Part shown: in pieces, positions 1 through 6,377 of the stretch
How the letters are laid out: the number at the start of each line of letters is the position of its first letter
How positions within the stretch are numbered: the stretch's first letter is position 1
NCBI GenBank assembly: GCA_964625525.1
Contig: CAZVEE010000116.1
Location: forward strand, 1 to 8,669
Direction of reading: 5' to 3'
DNA: 8,669 bases
From: CAZVEE01 sp964625525
GTDB lineage: Bacteria; Pseudomonadota; Alphaproteobacteria; JAJFIK01
Notes under the pieces: model-generated
The model's database searches: none
The model's input: the letters and a program-made list of their open reading frames with translations, nothing else
Told to the model about the DNA's origin: nothing
Made by a program: the position numbers and the translations under genes

Positions 1-60
1 TGACCACTTCGGCCCTGACCACTTCGCCCTTGGCGGCCTTGATCATGGCGGCCTTGGTCC
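1..60. repeat. 15-bp-period degenerate tandem repeat
   Basis: Read in 15-nt rows, positions 1-15 and 16-30 both begin TGACCACTTCG, and positions 31-45 and 46-60 both begin TGGCGGCCTTG. The first pair is identical over 11 nt and the second over 11 nt. Because the period is five codons, the repeat keeps the reading frame of the minus-strand gene covering it and produces its 5-residue polar repeat. The array may continue beyond the left edge. Confidence 0.75.
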
Positions 61-146
61 TTGCCCCCCTGGCCCAGCGCACCAAGCGAGCGCATGGCCA
101 GCCATGTGAGGACGCCCACCAATGCCAAAGTGAGAAAATGCATCAT
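1..146 (-). CDS. Small membrane-anchored protein, N-terminal part (runs off left edge)
   Basis: This minus-strand reading frame opens with two adjacent ATG codons (146-144 and 143-141) and stays open to the window edge, giving 48 visible residues. The start MMHFLTLALVGVLTWLAMRS is a single hydrophobic segment (about residues 4-18) ending in Arg, as expected of an N-terminal membrane anchor. It is followed by a Gly/Gln/Arg/Ser/Asp-rich tail with a 5-residue period (units resembling DQGRH, GQGRS). The gene starts 42 nt after the S49 peptidase stop and on the same strand, so it probably belongs to the same transcript. The Shine-Dalgarno sequence is weak (only a GGCGGGCG stretch). I do not recognise a family. 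In related alphaproteobacteria a small one-TM protein often lies between the S49 peptidase and the glycyl-tRNA synthetase genes, which would fit, but those genes are outside the window. Confidence 0.55.
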   Translation of the reverse strand, partial: MMHFLTLALVGVLTWLAMRSLGALGQGGKDQGRHDQGRQGRSGQGRSG

Positions 147-188
147 CGCCCGCCGGTCCGTGCTCGCCTGCGCCCCGCAGCGCTCAAA

Positions 189-1058
189 TCAGAGCCCCAG
201 TCTACTCCACCACGCGCGGGATTCCAGCGCTTCGACCGCCTCGCCCGCATCAATGAAGCCGCCAGGCAAACGCGCGTCCGGGCCCACTCCGGCAGGCGCC
301 TGACGCAACCAGCCGCCGGCGGGCCGGAACGGCTCCAGGCGCACAGTGGTGCCATAGCGCCGGTGCAGGACACTGCGCAGGTCCTCCACCCCGTCGATGA
401 GGCCCAGGCGCAAGGCATCATCCCCAGCCCAGAAGGCCCCGGAGAACAGCTCCCCCGCATCCGGCTCGCTCTCGGCCAGACGTCCAGCCCGACGCGCGCG
501 CACCAGATCGGCGAATGTGGTGTGCAACCGCGCCTGAATGGACCGCAACCGCGCCACATCCTCGGGTTTTTCCGGGCTGAACGGATCAAGCAGCCCCTTA
601 TTCTCGCCGGCCGTATACAGCCGGCGCTCCACGCCCAGCTTTTCCATCAGGCCCGTAAAGCCAAACCCGGCCGACACAACGCCGATCGAGCCCACAATGG
701 AGGAATGATCCGCATAAATCTCATCCGCCGCGCAGGCAATGAGATAACCGCCCGACGCCATGGCATCTTCGCCGAAGGCCAGCACCGGCTTGCCATAATC
801 CTCCGCGAGTGCCCGAATGCGCTTATGGATCAGCATGCTCTGCACGGGCGAGCCGCCGGGAGAGTTGATGATCAGCGCCACCGCCTCGGCCCGGGACGCG
901 GCAAAGGCCCGCTCCAGCACGTCCGCAAGGCCCGCGAGCGTCACGCCAGGGCGCAACCGGCTGCCAGAGCCGATCACCCCTTCAAGACGCACCACGGAAA
1001 CACTGCGCCCGCGCCAGAACCCCCAACGGGGCAGGATAGTGGAGAGAAATCCAGACAT
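189..1058 (-). CDS. S49 family serine peptidase (SppA/SohB-like)
   Basis: A Ser/Lys-dyad protease of the signal-peptide-peptidase family, which cleaves peptides or membrane-associated remnants. With numbering from an upstream GTG at 1091 (300 codons), the oxyanion loop NSPGG is at 76-80, the nucleophile is Ser113 in MASGGY, the characteristic SIVGSIGV is at 130-137, and the likely general base is Lys165 in AGENK. The closing FSGAFWAGDDALRLGLIDG block (216-234) is also typical of the family. I chose the ATG at 1058 (289 residues) because related proteins start about 20 residues before the first strand (VVRLEGVI). Neither start has a good Shine-Dalgarno. The N-terminus shows no clear signal peptide or membrane helix, so this is the short form of the family, probably cytoplasmic or peripherally bound. 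It lies 46 nt after the methyltransferase stop (13 nt with the GTG start), in the same direction. The exact substrate is unknown. Confidence 0.9.
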   Translation of the reverse strand: MSGFLSTILPRWGFWRGRSVSVVRLEGVIGSGSRLRPGVTLAGLADVLERAFAASRAEAVALIINSPGGSPVQSMLIHKRIRALAEDYGKPVLAFGEDAMASGGYLIACAADEIYADHSSIVGSIGVVSAGFGFTGLMEKLGVERRLYTAGENKGLLDPFSPEKPEDVARLRSIQARLHTTFADLVRARRAGRLAESEPDAGELFSGAFWAGDDALRLGLIDGVEDLRSVLHRRYGTTVRLEPFRPAGGWLRQAPAGVGPDARLPGGFIDAGEAVEALESRAWWSRLGL

Positions 1059-1100
1059 GCTGCGTATGTAAGCCGACGCCCGGCCTATCACAAGGCGCAG

Positions 1101-1171
1101 CCCGTCATGTCGACCCCGTCATGTCCCGCCAGACACTGTCCCCGTCGCCAGACACTGTCCCCGTCGCCAGA
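1101..1171. repeat. Tandem duplications at the 3' end of the methyltransferase gene
   Basis: The 19-mer GCCAGACACTGTCCCCGTC occurs at 1128-1146 and again, identically and directly adjoining, at 1147-1165, followed by a third partial copy GCCAGA at 1166-1171. Next to it the 11-mer CCCGTCATGTC occurs at 1101-1111 and 1115-1125. A 19-nt period is not a multiple of three, so the two copies are read in different frames by the methyltransferase gene. Part of the unit (GACACTGTC) is a near-palindrome. Confidence 0.9.
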
Positions 1172-1941
1172 TCAAGGCCCGCCCCCTGCCGGGCAATAGC
1201 CTCAAGCGCCGGGCTCGGCGAGCCGTCCGCCTGGTGCAGCACTAGCCCTGGTGACAGGGTGAGCCCACCGGTGATCCCCCGCCGCCCGCTCACCAGCACC
1301 CGCTTGGCCGGCCGCCCCGCCATGGGCCAGAGCGGGCAGACCGTCAGCATGCCCACCGCCCCGGCGAGCGCCGCCAGCAGCGTATCCAGCCGATCCGCCC
1401 GATGGATCAGCGTCAAGCGTCCGCGCGGGCGCAGACGGCGCAACGCCACGGCCAGCCACTCATCGAGCCCCGGCCCACCGGGATCCCCGCTCATGGCCCG
1501 CGCCCGCCCTGGATCCGGGGGCCGGTTGCCGTCTTCGGGACGCACAAAGGGCGGGTTCAGAAACACCTGATCAAAACTCCGCATGGAGATCACAGCAGGC
1601 GGAGCCACGATATCGCCGGTGAGGATCTCCACCCGCTCGGCAAGCGCGTTGCGCGCACTGTTCTGACGGGCCAGCGCCCCATAGGTGGGATTGATTTCCA
1701 GGCCGACGATCTGTGCCTCACGCATCCTGGCCGCCGCGCACAGGCTCGCGACCCCGACGCCCGCCCCTGGCTCAAACAGGGTTTCACCGGCGCGCGCGTT
1801 CAGGCTCGCGGCCAAAATCACCGAATCGAGACCTGCCCGAAAGCCACTCACGGGTTGCAGAATGCGCAGCCGGTCACCCAGAAACAGATCGTCCGTGGTC
1901 TCCGTGTCCGGTGGGCGCGCCGCGTCCGGGGCCGCGCTCAC
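1105..1941 (-). CDS. N6-adenine-type SAM-dependent methyltransferase (COG4123, TrmN6/YfiC-like)
   Basis: A Rossmann-fold methyltransferase of 278 residues. The SAM-binding motif I, FEPGAGVGVAS, is at 56-66, the acidic motif II is in GLEINP (80-85), and the catalytic NPPF of amino-methyltransferases is at 129-132. The N-terminal stretch LGDRLRILQPVSGFRAGLDS (21-40) is typical of the group that includes the enzyme methylating A37 of tRNA1(Val). Whether this protein modifies tRNA is inferred, not shown. It starts with GTG at 1941, overlapping the stop of the DUF2007 gene as GTGA, and has an AGGAG 8 nt upstream, so translation is probably coupled. Odd point: relatives normally end near the equivalent of GLDL (255-258). 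The last 20 residues here are encoded by short tandem repeats and look like an added tail. Confidence 0.88.
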   Translation of the reverse strand: MSAAPDAARPPDTETTDDLFLGDRLRILQPVSGFRAGLDSVILAASLNARAGETLFEPGAGVGVASLCAAARMREAQIVGLEINPTYGALARQNSARNALAERVEILTGDIVAPPAVISMRSFDQVFLNPPFVRPEDGNRPPDPGRARAMSGDPGGPGLDEWLAVALRRLRPRGRLTLIHRADRLDTLLAALAGAVGMLTVCPLWPMAGRPAKRVLVSGRRGITGGLTLSPGLVLHQADGSPSPALEAIARQGAGLDLATGTVSGDGDSVWRDMTGST

Positions 1942-2159
1942 CCCTGGCGCTCCTGCTCGGCCTTGGCCAGGGCCAGGATCGCCTTGGCCTCCCCCTCGTC
2001 CTCGTCGGGCACCATCAACCGGCGCGGTAAAATCCCGATACTGCCTTCCAGGATGGACATGTGTTCATCCAGCACCACGCTGTCGATGCCGCTGTCCTTG
2101 AGCAAGGCTTGGACAAAGGACAAAAACACCGGATCATTGGTTCTCAGAAGTTCTCGCAT
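1938..2159 (-). CDS. DUF2007 domain-containing protein
   Basis: A 73-residue protein starting MRELLRTNDPVFLSFVQALL and containing the conserved core IDSVVLDEHMSILEGSIGIL followed by RRLMVPDEDEGEAKAIL. This pattern (helix with an ND-P motif, then a short sheet with a VxDE motif, then an RLxV...D...A pattern) is that of the DUF2007 family, called putative signal-transducing proteins, whose function is not established. Length is typical for a one-domain member. The frame stays open upstream to 2255, but those residues (including CGAQWVQCVLES) do not resemble the family, and the ATG at 2159 puts the conserved motif at the N-terminus. The first gene of a leftward operon; its stop overlaps the methyltransferase start. 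Confidence 0.88.
   Translation of the reverse strand: MRELLRTNDPVFLSFVQALLKDSGIDSVVLDEHMSILEGSIGILPRRLMVPDEDEGEAKAILALAKAEQERQG
1950..1954 (-). promoter_or_regulatory. Ribosome binding site of the methyltransferase gene
   Basis: AGGAG on the minus strand, 8 nt before the GTG at 1941. It lies inside the end of the DUF2007 gene and supports the GTG start, which overlaps the upstream stop codon. Confidence 0.6.
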
Positions 2160-2203
2160 AGGCTGCTGCCCTTTAATCCTTCCGGCCGGGGACTCCAAGA
2201 CGC

Positions 2204-2209
2204 ATTGTA
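2204..2209 (-). promoter_or_regulatory. Possible -10 element for the DUF2007-methyltransferase-S49 operon
   Basis: The minus strand reads TACAAT here, about 45 nt upstream of the DUF2007 ATG, a good match to a sigma-70 -10 box. I see no convincing -35 hexamer at 16-18 nt spacing, so this is a weak call. Confidence 0.3.
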
Positions 2210-2269
2210 CCCACTGCGCCCCGCATGATGCGATCACAGGCACGTGCGAGGGCATGGCGCGTGCGGCAC

Positions 2270-2299
2270 TTGACCCCCTTAACGCTCAGTCCGTAGTGT
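2270..2299 (+). promoter_or_regulatory. Possible promoter of the polyprenyl synthase gene
   Basis: TTGACC at 2270-2275 and TAGTGT at 2294-2299, 18 nt apart, on the plus strand. The -35 match is good and the -10 is poor, as is common in GC-rich alphaproteobacteria. Transcription would start near 2306, leaving a leader of about 70 nt before the GTG at 2378. Confidence 0.3.
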
Positions 2300-2363
2300 C
2301 GTACAGCCTTCACCGTGCTGCAAATGTTCATGTCCTGGCGGGCGCCGCGCCGTCCGGCCAAAC

Positions 2364-2368
2364 GGGGA
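2364..2368 (+). promoter_or_regulatory. Ribosome binding site supporting the GTG start of the polyprenyl synthase
   Basis: GGGGA with a 9-nt spacer before the GTG at 2378. The upstream alternatives (GTG 2315, ATG 2324, ATG 2330) have no comparable purine-rich sequence. Confidence 0.45.
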
Positions 2369-2377
2369 ACCAGAACC

Positions 2378-3442
2378 GTGGGTGTTGTCCTGCCATTCGA
2401 CGAAGACCGCGACCACGAAAATCGAGACCGGGACGACCAGGGCTCGGATCACGGGTCCCGCAGCGACAGCGCCATCGAAACCCTCGCCGGGCTGGTCAAG
2501 CCGGGCATGGAGTGCGTCAACACGACCATTGTGGAGCGCATGGACAGCTCCGTGCCCATGATCCCGCAATTGGCCGGCTATCTGGTGCAATCTGGCGGCA
2601 AGCGGTTGCGGCCCATGCTGACCCTCGCGGCGGCGCGTATGTGCGGCTATGACGGGCAGGCCCATGTCAAACTCGCGGCGGCCGTCGAGTTCATTCACAC
2701 CGCGACCCTGCTCCATGACGACGTGGTGGATGAGAGCGACCTGCGCCGGGGCAATCCGACCGCGAACACGGTCTGGGGCAATCAGGCCAGCGTGCTCGTT
2801 GGCGATTTTCTGTTCAGCCGTTCGTTTCAGCTCATGGTGGAGACGGGCGACCTGAAAGTGCTGGACATCCTTTCGGGCGCCTCGGCGATCATTGCCGAAG
2901 GCGAGGTGATGCAGCTCTCGGCGGCCAGCGATGTCGGCACTACCGAAGATACCTATCTGGCGGTGATTTCCGCCAAGACCGCCGCGCTCTTCGCCGCCGC
3001 CGCCCGCGTGGGCGCGGTGATTGCTGGGCGCAATGAGGCGGAAGAACTGGCGCTCGACAGTTTCGGACGCAATCTGGGCATCGCCTTCCAGCTCGTCGAT
3101 GACGCCCTCGATTATTCCGGGATCGAAGCGAAACTGGGCAAGGCCGTGGGCGATGATTTCCGTGACGGCAAAATCACCCTGCCGGTTGTGCTTGCCTATC
3201 GCCGGGGCGATGCGCAAGAGCGCGCTTTCTGGAAACGCTGCCTGGAAGACCACGACCAGGATGATGCTGACCTGACCCACGCGGTGGGCCTGATGCGCAA
3301 GCACAGCGCGCTCGCCGATACGGTCGATCGGGCCCGCCATTACGGCAAAATTGCCCGCGACGCGCTGGCCATTTTCCCGGATGGTGCCTATCGCCGCGCG
3401 CTTCTCGATGTGGTGGACTTCGCCATCTCCCGCGCCCATTGA
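2378..3442 (+). CDS. ispB: Long-chain polyprenyl diphosphate synthase (octaprenyl/decaprenyl type)
   Basis: A trans-prenyltransferase that extends farnesyl diphosphate with IPP to make the long ubiquinone side chain. Numbering from the GTG at 2378 (354 residues): GGKRLRP at 73-79, the first aspartate-rich motif DDVVD at 114-118, the second DDALD at 241-245, and GDDFRDGKITLP at 258-269. The fifth residue before the first motif is Ala109, small rather than aromatic, which fits a long-chain product; octaprenyl versus decaprenyl cannot be decided. The GTG start is favoured because related proteins begin with a short GVV-type sequence and a GGGGA lies 9 nt upstream. The frame continues up to GTG 2315, but that part is basic and not family-like. 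Odd feature: residues 8-30 are almost entirely Asp, Glu, Arg, His, Asn, Gly and Ser. The gene stands alone, divergent from DUF2007 and convergent with ispE. Confidence 0.92.
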   Translation: MGVVLPFDEDRDHENRDRDDQGSDHGSRSDSAIETLAGLVKPGMECVNTTIVERMDSSVPMIPQLAGYLVQSGGKRLRPMLTLAAARMCGYDGQAHVKLAAAVEFIHTATLLHDDVVDESDLRRGNPTANTVWGNQASVLVGDFLFSRSFQLMVETGDLKVLDILSGASAIIAEGEVMQLSAASDVGTTEDTYLAVISAKTAALFAAAARVGAVIAGRNEAEELALDSFGRNLGIAFQLVDDALDYSGIEAKLGKAVGDDFRDGKITLPVVLAYRRGDAQERAFWKRCLEDHDQDDADLTHAVGLMRKHSALADTVDRARHYGKIARDALAIFPDGAYRRALLDVVDFAISRAH

Positions 3443-3534
3443 CCGATCAGCTCCTGAAACGGACCGTCAGGGCGGGATCGGAATTGGTCTTTCTTCCTGC
3501 CAGGCTATCTCAAATCTTCAGCAAACGAATGATA

Positions 3535-3565
3535 GAGCGGGCGAGGGACTGACCGAACCCCGCTC
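3535..3565. terminator. Weak candidate hairpin between convergent genes
   Basis: GAGCGGG (3535-3541) pairs perfectly with CCCGCTC (3559-3565) across a 17-nt loop, in the 150-nt gap between the polyprenyl synthase stop and the ispE stop. The position suits a bidirectional terminator, but there is no T-run on either side and the loop is long, so a standard intrinsic terminator is not supported. The rest of the gap shows nothing recognisable. Confidence 0.25.
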
Positions 3566-3592
3566 GGCCCAGACACCACTGTCGTTTCCTGA

Positions 3593-4507
3593 TTACGGCA
3601 CCGTCACCGGTGGGGCAGCCTGAAGCAGCTTGCCGGATGCGACCCACCAGCCGGCATGGTCGGCTCGCAGTCGCGCCACCGCAGCCTCGGCCGCGTGCTG
3701 ATCCGTATAAAGACCGAAACACGTCCCGCCGCTGCCGGACATGCGCGCCAGGCCGCAGTCAGACGTGGCGGAAATCGCCTTCAGCACATCTTGAATATCC
3801 GGAGCGACTGTCACGGCAGAGACTTCCAGGTCGTTGCGTGTGGCTTGCAGGGCGTGGAGGAAGTCTTCGGCGCGGGCAAAGGCATCCGGCGCCACGGTCG
3901 GGCCGGGTTCCCCGGTGAACGTTGCCGGGTCAAGGCCCTTGAACACCGGACCGGTGGGCACGGGCGTGCCGGAGTTCACCAGCACCATCCAGGTATCGGG
4001 TAGAGGTGGCGTGGCGCGTAGGGTCTCGCCGATACCGCTGACAAACGAAGGACTTGAATCCAGGCAGACCGGAATATCCGCGCCCAGAGAAAGTCCCAAA
4101 TCTTGAAGCGTGTCGCGGGGCAGGTCCATATCCCAATGGGCAAGCAGCAGGCGCAGCGCGGCGGCCGCGTCGGCCGAACCACCGCCAATGCCCGAGGCCA
4201 CGGGCAGGCGTTTGTCAAGGCGCAGCGCTGCGCCTTTCACGGCTTTGTCCGGCCCCGCTTGGTCCCGCAGCAATGACGCCGCGCGATAGACCAGATTGTC
4301 CGTGACCGGTTCTCCGACCAACGCCGGCGCGAACGGGCCCTCCAGGCTCAGCGCCACATCTTCGGCGGGGGCCACCGTCAGACGGTCCCCCACATCCACG
4401 AAGACGATCAGGCTTTCCAGGTCGTGATAGCCGTCGGTGCGCCGTGCCAGGACATGCAGAAACAAGTTCACCTTGGCTGGCGCGAACAAAGACAGCGAAG
4501 CAGTCAT
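3593..4507 (-). CDS. ispE: 4-diphosphocytidyl-2-C-methyl-D-erythritol kinase
   Basis: A GHMP-family kinase of the cytosolic MEP (non-mevalonate) isoprenoid pathway. It phosphorylates the 2-hydroxyl of CDP-methylerythritol with ATP. In 304 residues, close to the family norm, the N-terminal substrate motif PAKVNLFLHV is at 10-19 with Lys12 as the expected catalytic lysine. The ATP-binding glycine-rich loop LPVASGIGGGSADAAAA spans 101-117, GADIP at 142-146 carries the catalytic Asp144, and the third GHMP motif RMSGSGGTCFG is at 255-265. The ATG at 4507 overlaps the stop of the upstream TPR gene as ATGA, which indicates translational coupling, and GAGGA lies about 12 nt upstream. It is the last gene of the ETF-QO, TPR, ispE transcript. 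Its product feeds the IPP pool that the convergent polyprenyl synthase uses. Confidence 0.96.
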   Translation of the reverse strand: MTASLSLFAPAKVNLFLHVLARRTDGYHDLESLIVFVDVGDRLTVAPAEDVALSLEGPFAPALVGEPVTDNLVYRAASLLRDQAGPDKAVKGAALRLDKRLPVASGIGGGSADAAAALRLLLAHWDMDLPRDTLQDLGLSLGADIPVCLDSSPSFVSGIGETLRATPPLPDTWMVLVNSGTPVPTGPVFKGLDPATFTGEPGPTVAPDAFARAEDFLHALQATRNDLEVSAVTVAPDIQDVLKAISATSDCGLARMSGSGGTCFGLYTDQHAAEAAVARLRADHAGWWVASGKLLQAAPPVTVP

Positions 4508-6357
4508 GGCGCCGCCGTTTCCTCGGCGCCCACCACCTCTTCGCTCACATCCGTCACCTCAATCTGAAGCGTCGGTGTGTTGCCGATCAGATCTTCATCG
4601 GTCAGACCGATCTGGAGTTTGCGGGCAGCGCGCTCTTCGGTTTCTTCATCCGGGTCCAGAGCAAGCGCGTGGCGCCATTGGAAGCGCGCCTCCAGCTTGC
4701 GGCCCACCATCCAATAGGCATCCCCCAAATGGTCGTTGATAATGGGATCGCCGGGGGCAAGCATCACGGCCTGTTCCAGCCGCTCCACCGCCAAATCATA
4801 TTCGCCAAGCCGGTAATAGCCCCAGCCCAGACTGTCGATGATGTAGCCATTGTCCGGCTCCAGCGCGGCGGCCGTCCGGATCATTTCCATGGCTTCGTCC
4901 AGATTGCGGCCCTGGTCGATCCAGGAATAGCCCAGATAGTTCAGCACGAACGGCTGTTCCGGGCGCAGCTCCAGAGCTTTTTTCAGGAACACTTCTGCAT
5001 CGTTCCAGCGCTTCGAGCGCTCCAATGCGATGCCGTACTGATAGAACAACGCCCAGTGATAATCCTCGACCGTCTCAATCTGAGCCACGGCGCGGGCGTA
5101 ATAGTCCGCCGCCGCCCCATAATGCTCATTGGCTGCATGCAGATCGGCAATGGAGATCAGCACGTCCTGGTTCTGCGGCGCGATCTCAATCACGTCCTCC
5201 AGAACCGCGATGGCCTCATCCTTGCGCTCCAGCCGGTTCAGGCCGTGGGCGATACGGATGCGCGCATTGGCCCACAGGGCGCTGTCGCGGCTCACCCCGC
5301 GATAGGCGATCGTGGCGGCTTCAATGCGGTCATTGCGCTCCAGCAGATCCGCCAGCATGGATTGGGCAATGGGAAAGTCCGGACGCAGAAAGAGGGCCAG
5401 GCGCAGATAAACGATCGGCAGGTCCGGCCCGCGTTCCTGCTCGCGCGCCAGCGCGCCGGCAAGCGCATAAATGGCTTCAGCCGCCCCTGCCCGGGTGCTC
5501 GGCACCAGGCGGTTTACATCAGCACTGTCGCCGCGGCCAACTCGGAAGGCGGATGCGGCGATGAGCGGATGATTGCCCACATCGGCCAGGAACGCATCGT
5601 AAATGGCGCTGGCCTGGGCCGGGCGGCCGTCCCGCTCCAGAAACCGGCCATAGGCCTGGACCACCCGGATGCTGGTCCGGTTGCTCAGGGTCATGGCCTC
5701 GTCATACTGGCTTTCCGCCAGCGTCTCATACCCCGCCAGATCGTAAATCAGCGCGGCGTGGAACACTCGGTAGATATCGAGCCCCGTGACCAGATCGAGC
5801 CCGGAGAGCTGCGCCACCGCGATTTCGGTGTCCCCCTCGCCCGCATGGGACCAGGCCACAAGCAACCGGTTCACGATATCGGTCAGCGGGCCGTCGGCGG
5901 CCTTTGCCGCATGGTCGCGCACCCGCGCGTGATTGCCGTGGCGCAAGGCATTCGCCGCCAGCACCATGCGCGCCAGCCGGTCATCCTCGCGCACCGCCGT
6001 AATGCGGCGCGCCAGCGCCACGGCGGTATCCATATTGCCCGCATTCAATTCCAGCAGGAATGCGCGCTCAAGAATGTCCTGGTTTTCCGGGTCATTGGCG
6101 AGGGCGCGGGAATAATAGCGGGCCGCCGAAGCCGCATCCTGGGCCCGGCCGGCAAACCGTGCCGCCAAGTAGTTCCCATACAGCGTCGAGCCATCATTGT
6201 CGCCGCGCAGGGTGCTCATCACCCCGCTGTCATTGAGCGTCGCGCAGCCCGCCAAACCCGCTGAGAGCGCCGCCGCCATGGCTGCGCCGCGCAGCAGTCG
6301 GCTTAGCCGCGACCGCTTCGTTTCCCCGCCCCGCTTACGCCTGTCAGCCTGCGCCAC
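4504..6357 (-). CDS. TPR-repeat lipoprotein
   Basis: A 617-residue, probably periplasm-facing scaffold protein. The N-terminus has a basic region (RRKRGGETKRSR, 6-17), a hydrophobic stretch (AAMAAALSAGLAG) and a lipobox LAGC with Cys38, the only cysteine in the protein. The next residue is Ala, which by the E. coli rule points to the outer membrane. Tetratricopeptide helices fill the rest. The clearest are about 466-500 (LGYSWIDQGRNLDEAMEMI), 505-537 (LGWGYYRLGEYDLAVERLEQA) and 541-570 (LGDAYWMVGRKLEARFQW); more degenerate units run from about 58 to 465. The C-terminus (about 585-617) is acidic and probably disordered. The GTG start is fixed by GGAGG 4 nt upstream and by the need for the basic region. 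It lies 20 nt after ETF-QO and overlaps ispE. This gene sits between those two in other alphaproteobacteria, but its partner is not known to me. Confidence 0.88.
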   Translation of the reverse strand: MAQADRRKRGGETKRSRLSRLLRGAAMAAALSAGLAGCATLNDSGVMSTLRGDNDGSTLYGNYLAARFAGRAQDAASAARYYSRALANDPENQDILERAFLLELNAGNMDTAVALARRITAVREDDRLARMVLAANALRHGNHARVRDHAAKAADGPLTDIVNRLLVAWSHAGEGDTEIAVAQLSGLDLVTGLDIYRVFHAALIYDLAGYETLAESQYDEAMTLSNRTSIRVVQAYGRFLERDGRPAQASAIYDAFLADVGNHPLIAASAFRVGRGDSADVNRLVPSTRAGAAEAIYALAGALAREQERGPDLPIVYLRLALFLRPDFPIAQSMLADLLERNDRIEAATIAYRGVSRDSALWANARIRIAHGLNRLERKDEAIAVLEDVIEIAPQNQDVLISIADLHAANEHYGAAADYYARAVAQIETVEDYHWALFYQYGIALERSKRWNDAEVFLKKALELRPEQPFVLNYLGYSWIDQGRNLDEAMEMIRTAAALEPDNGYIIDSLGWGYYRLGEYDLAVERLEQAVMLAPGDPIINDHLGDAYWMVGRKLEARFQWRHALALDPDEETEERAARKLQIGLTDEDLIGNTPTLQIEVTDVSEEVVGAEETAAP

Positions 6358-6361
6358 GCCG

Positions 6362-6366
6362 CCTCC
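6362..6366 (-). promoter_or_regulatory. Ribosome binding site that sets the GTG start of the TPR lipoprotein
   Basis: A perfect GGAGG on the minus strand, 4 nt before the GTG at 6357, in the 20-nt gap after ETF-QO. The first in-frame ATG (codon 27) would remove the basic part of the signal peptide. Confidence 0.65.
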
Positions 6367-6377
6367 GTACCTCTGGC

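Noticed and set aside
1128..1165. CRISPR-like repeat
   Set aside because: The two copies adjoin without a spacer, are 19 bp and lie inside a coding gene; no cas genes nearby.
30..1199. 389-codon plus-strand open frame opposite the S49 peptidase
   Set aside because: Mirror of the peptidase gene; no motif, and the opposite strand has the Ser/Lys dyad.
2160..2255. Longer start for the DUF2007 gene (GTG or other codon near 2255)
   Set aside because: The extra 32 residues do not look like the family, and the likely -10 element lies within them.
1402..2652. 416-codon plus-strand open frame spanning methyltransferase, DUF2007, the intergenic region and the prenyl synthase start
   Set aside because: Crosses several genes on both strands in the wrong frame; no domain.
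2279..3439. 386-codon minus-strand open frame opposite the polyprenyl synthase
   Set aside because: Complete overlap with a gene carrying all its catalytic motifs; composition is that of a shadow frame.
4444..6264. 606-codon plus-strand open frame opposite the TPR lipoprotein and ispE start
   Set aside because: Antisense to two well-supported genes, with His/Arg/Gln/Pro-rich composition typical of the mirror frame of a GC-rich gene; no domain or signal recognised.
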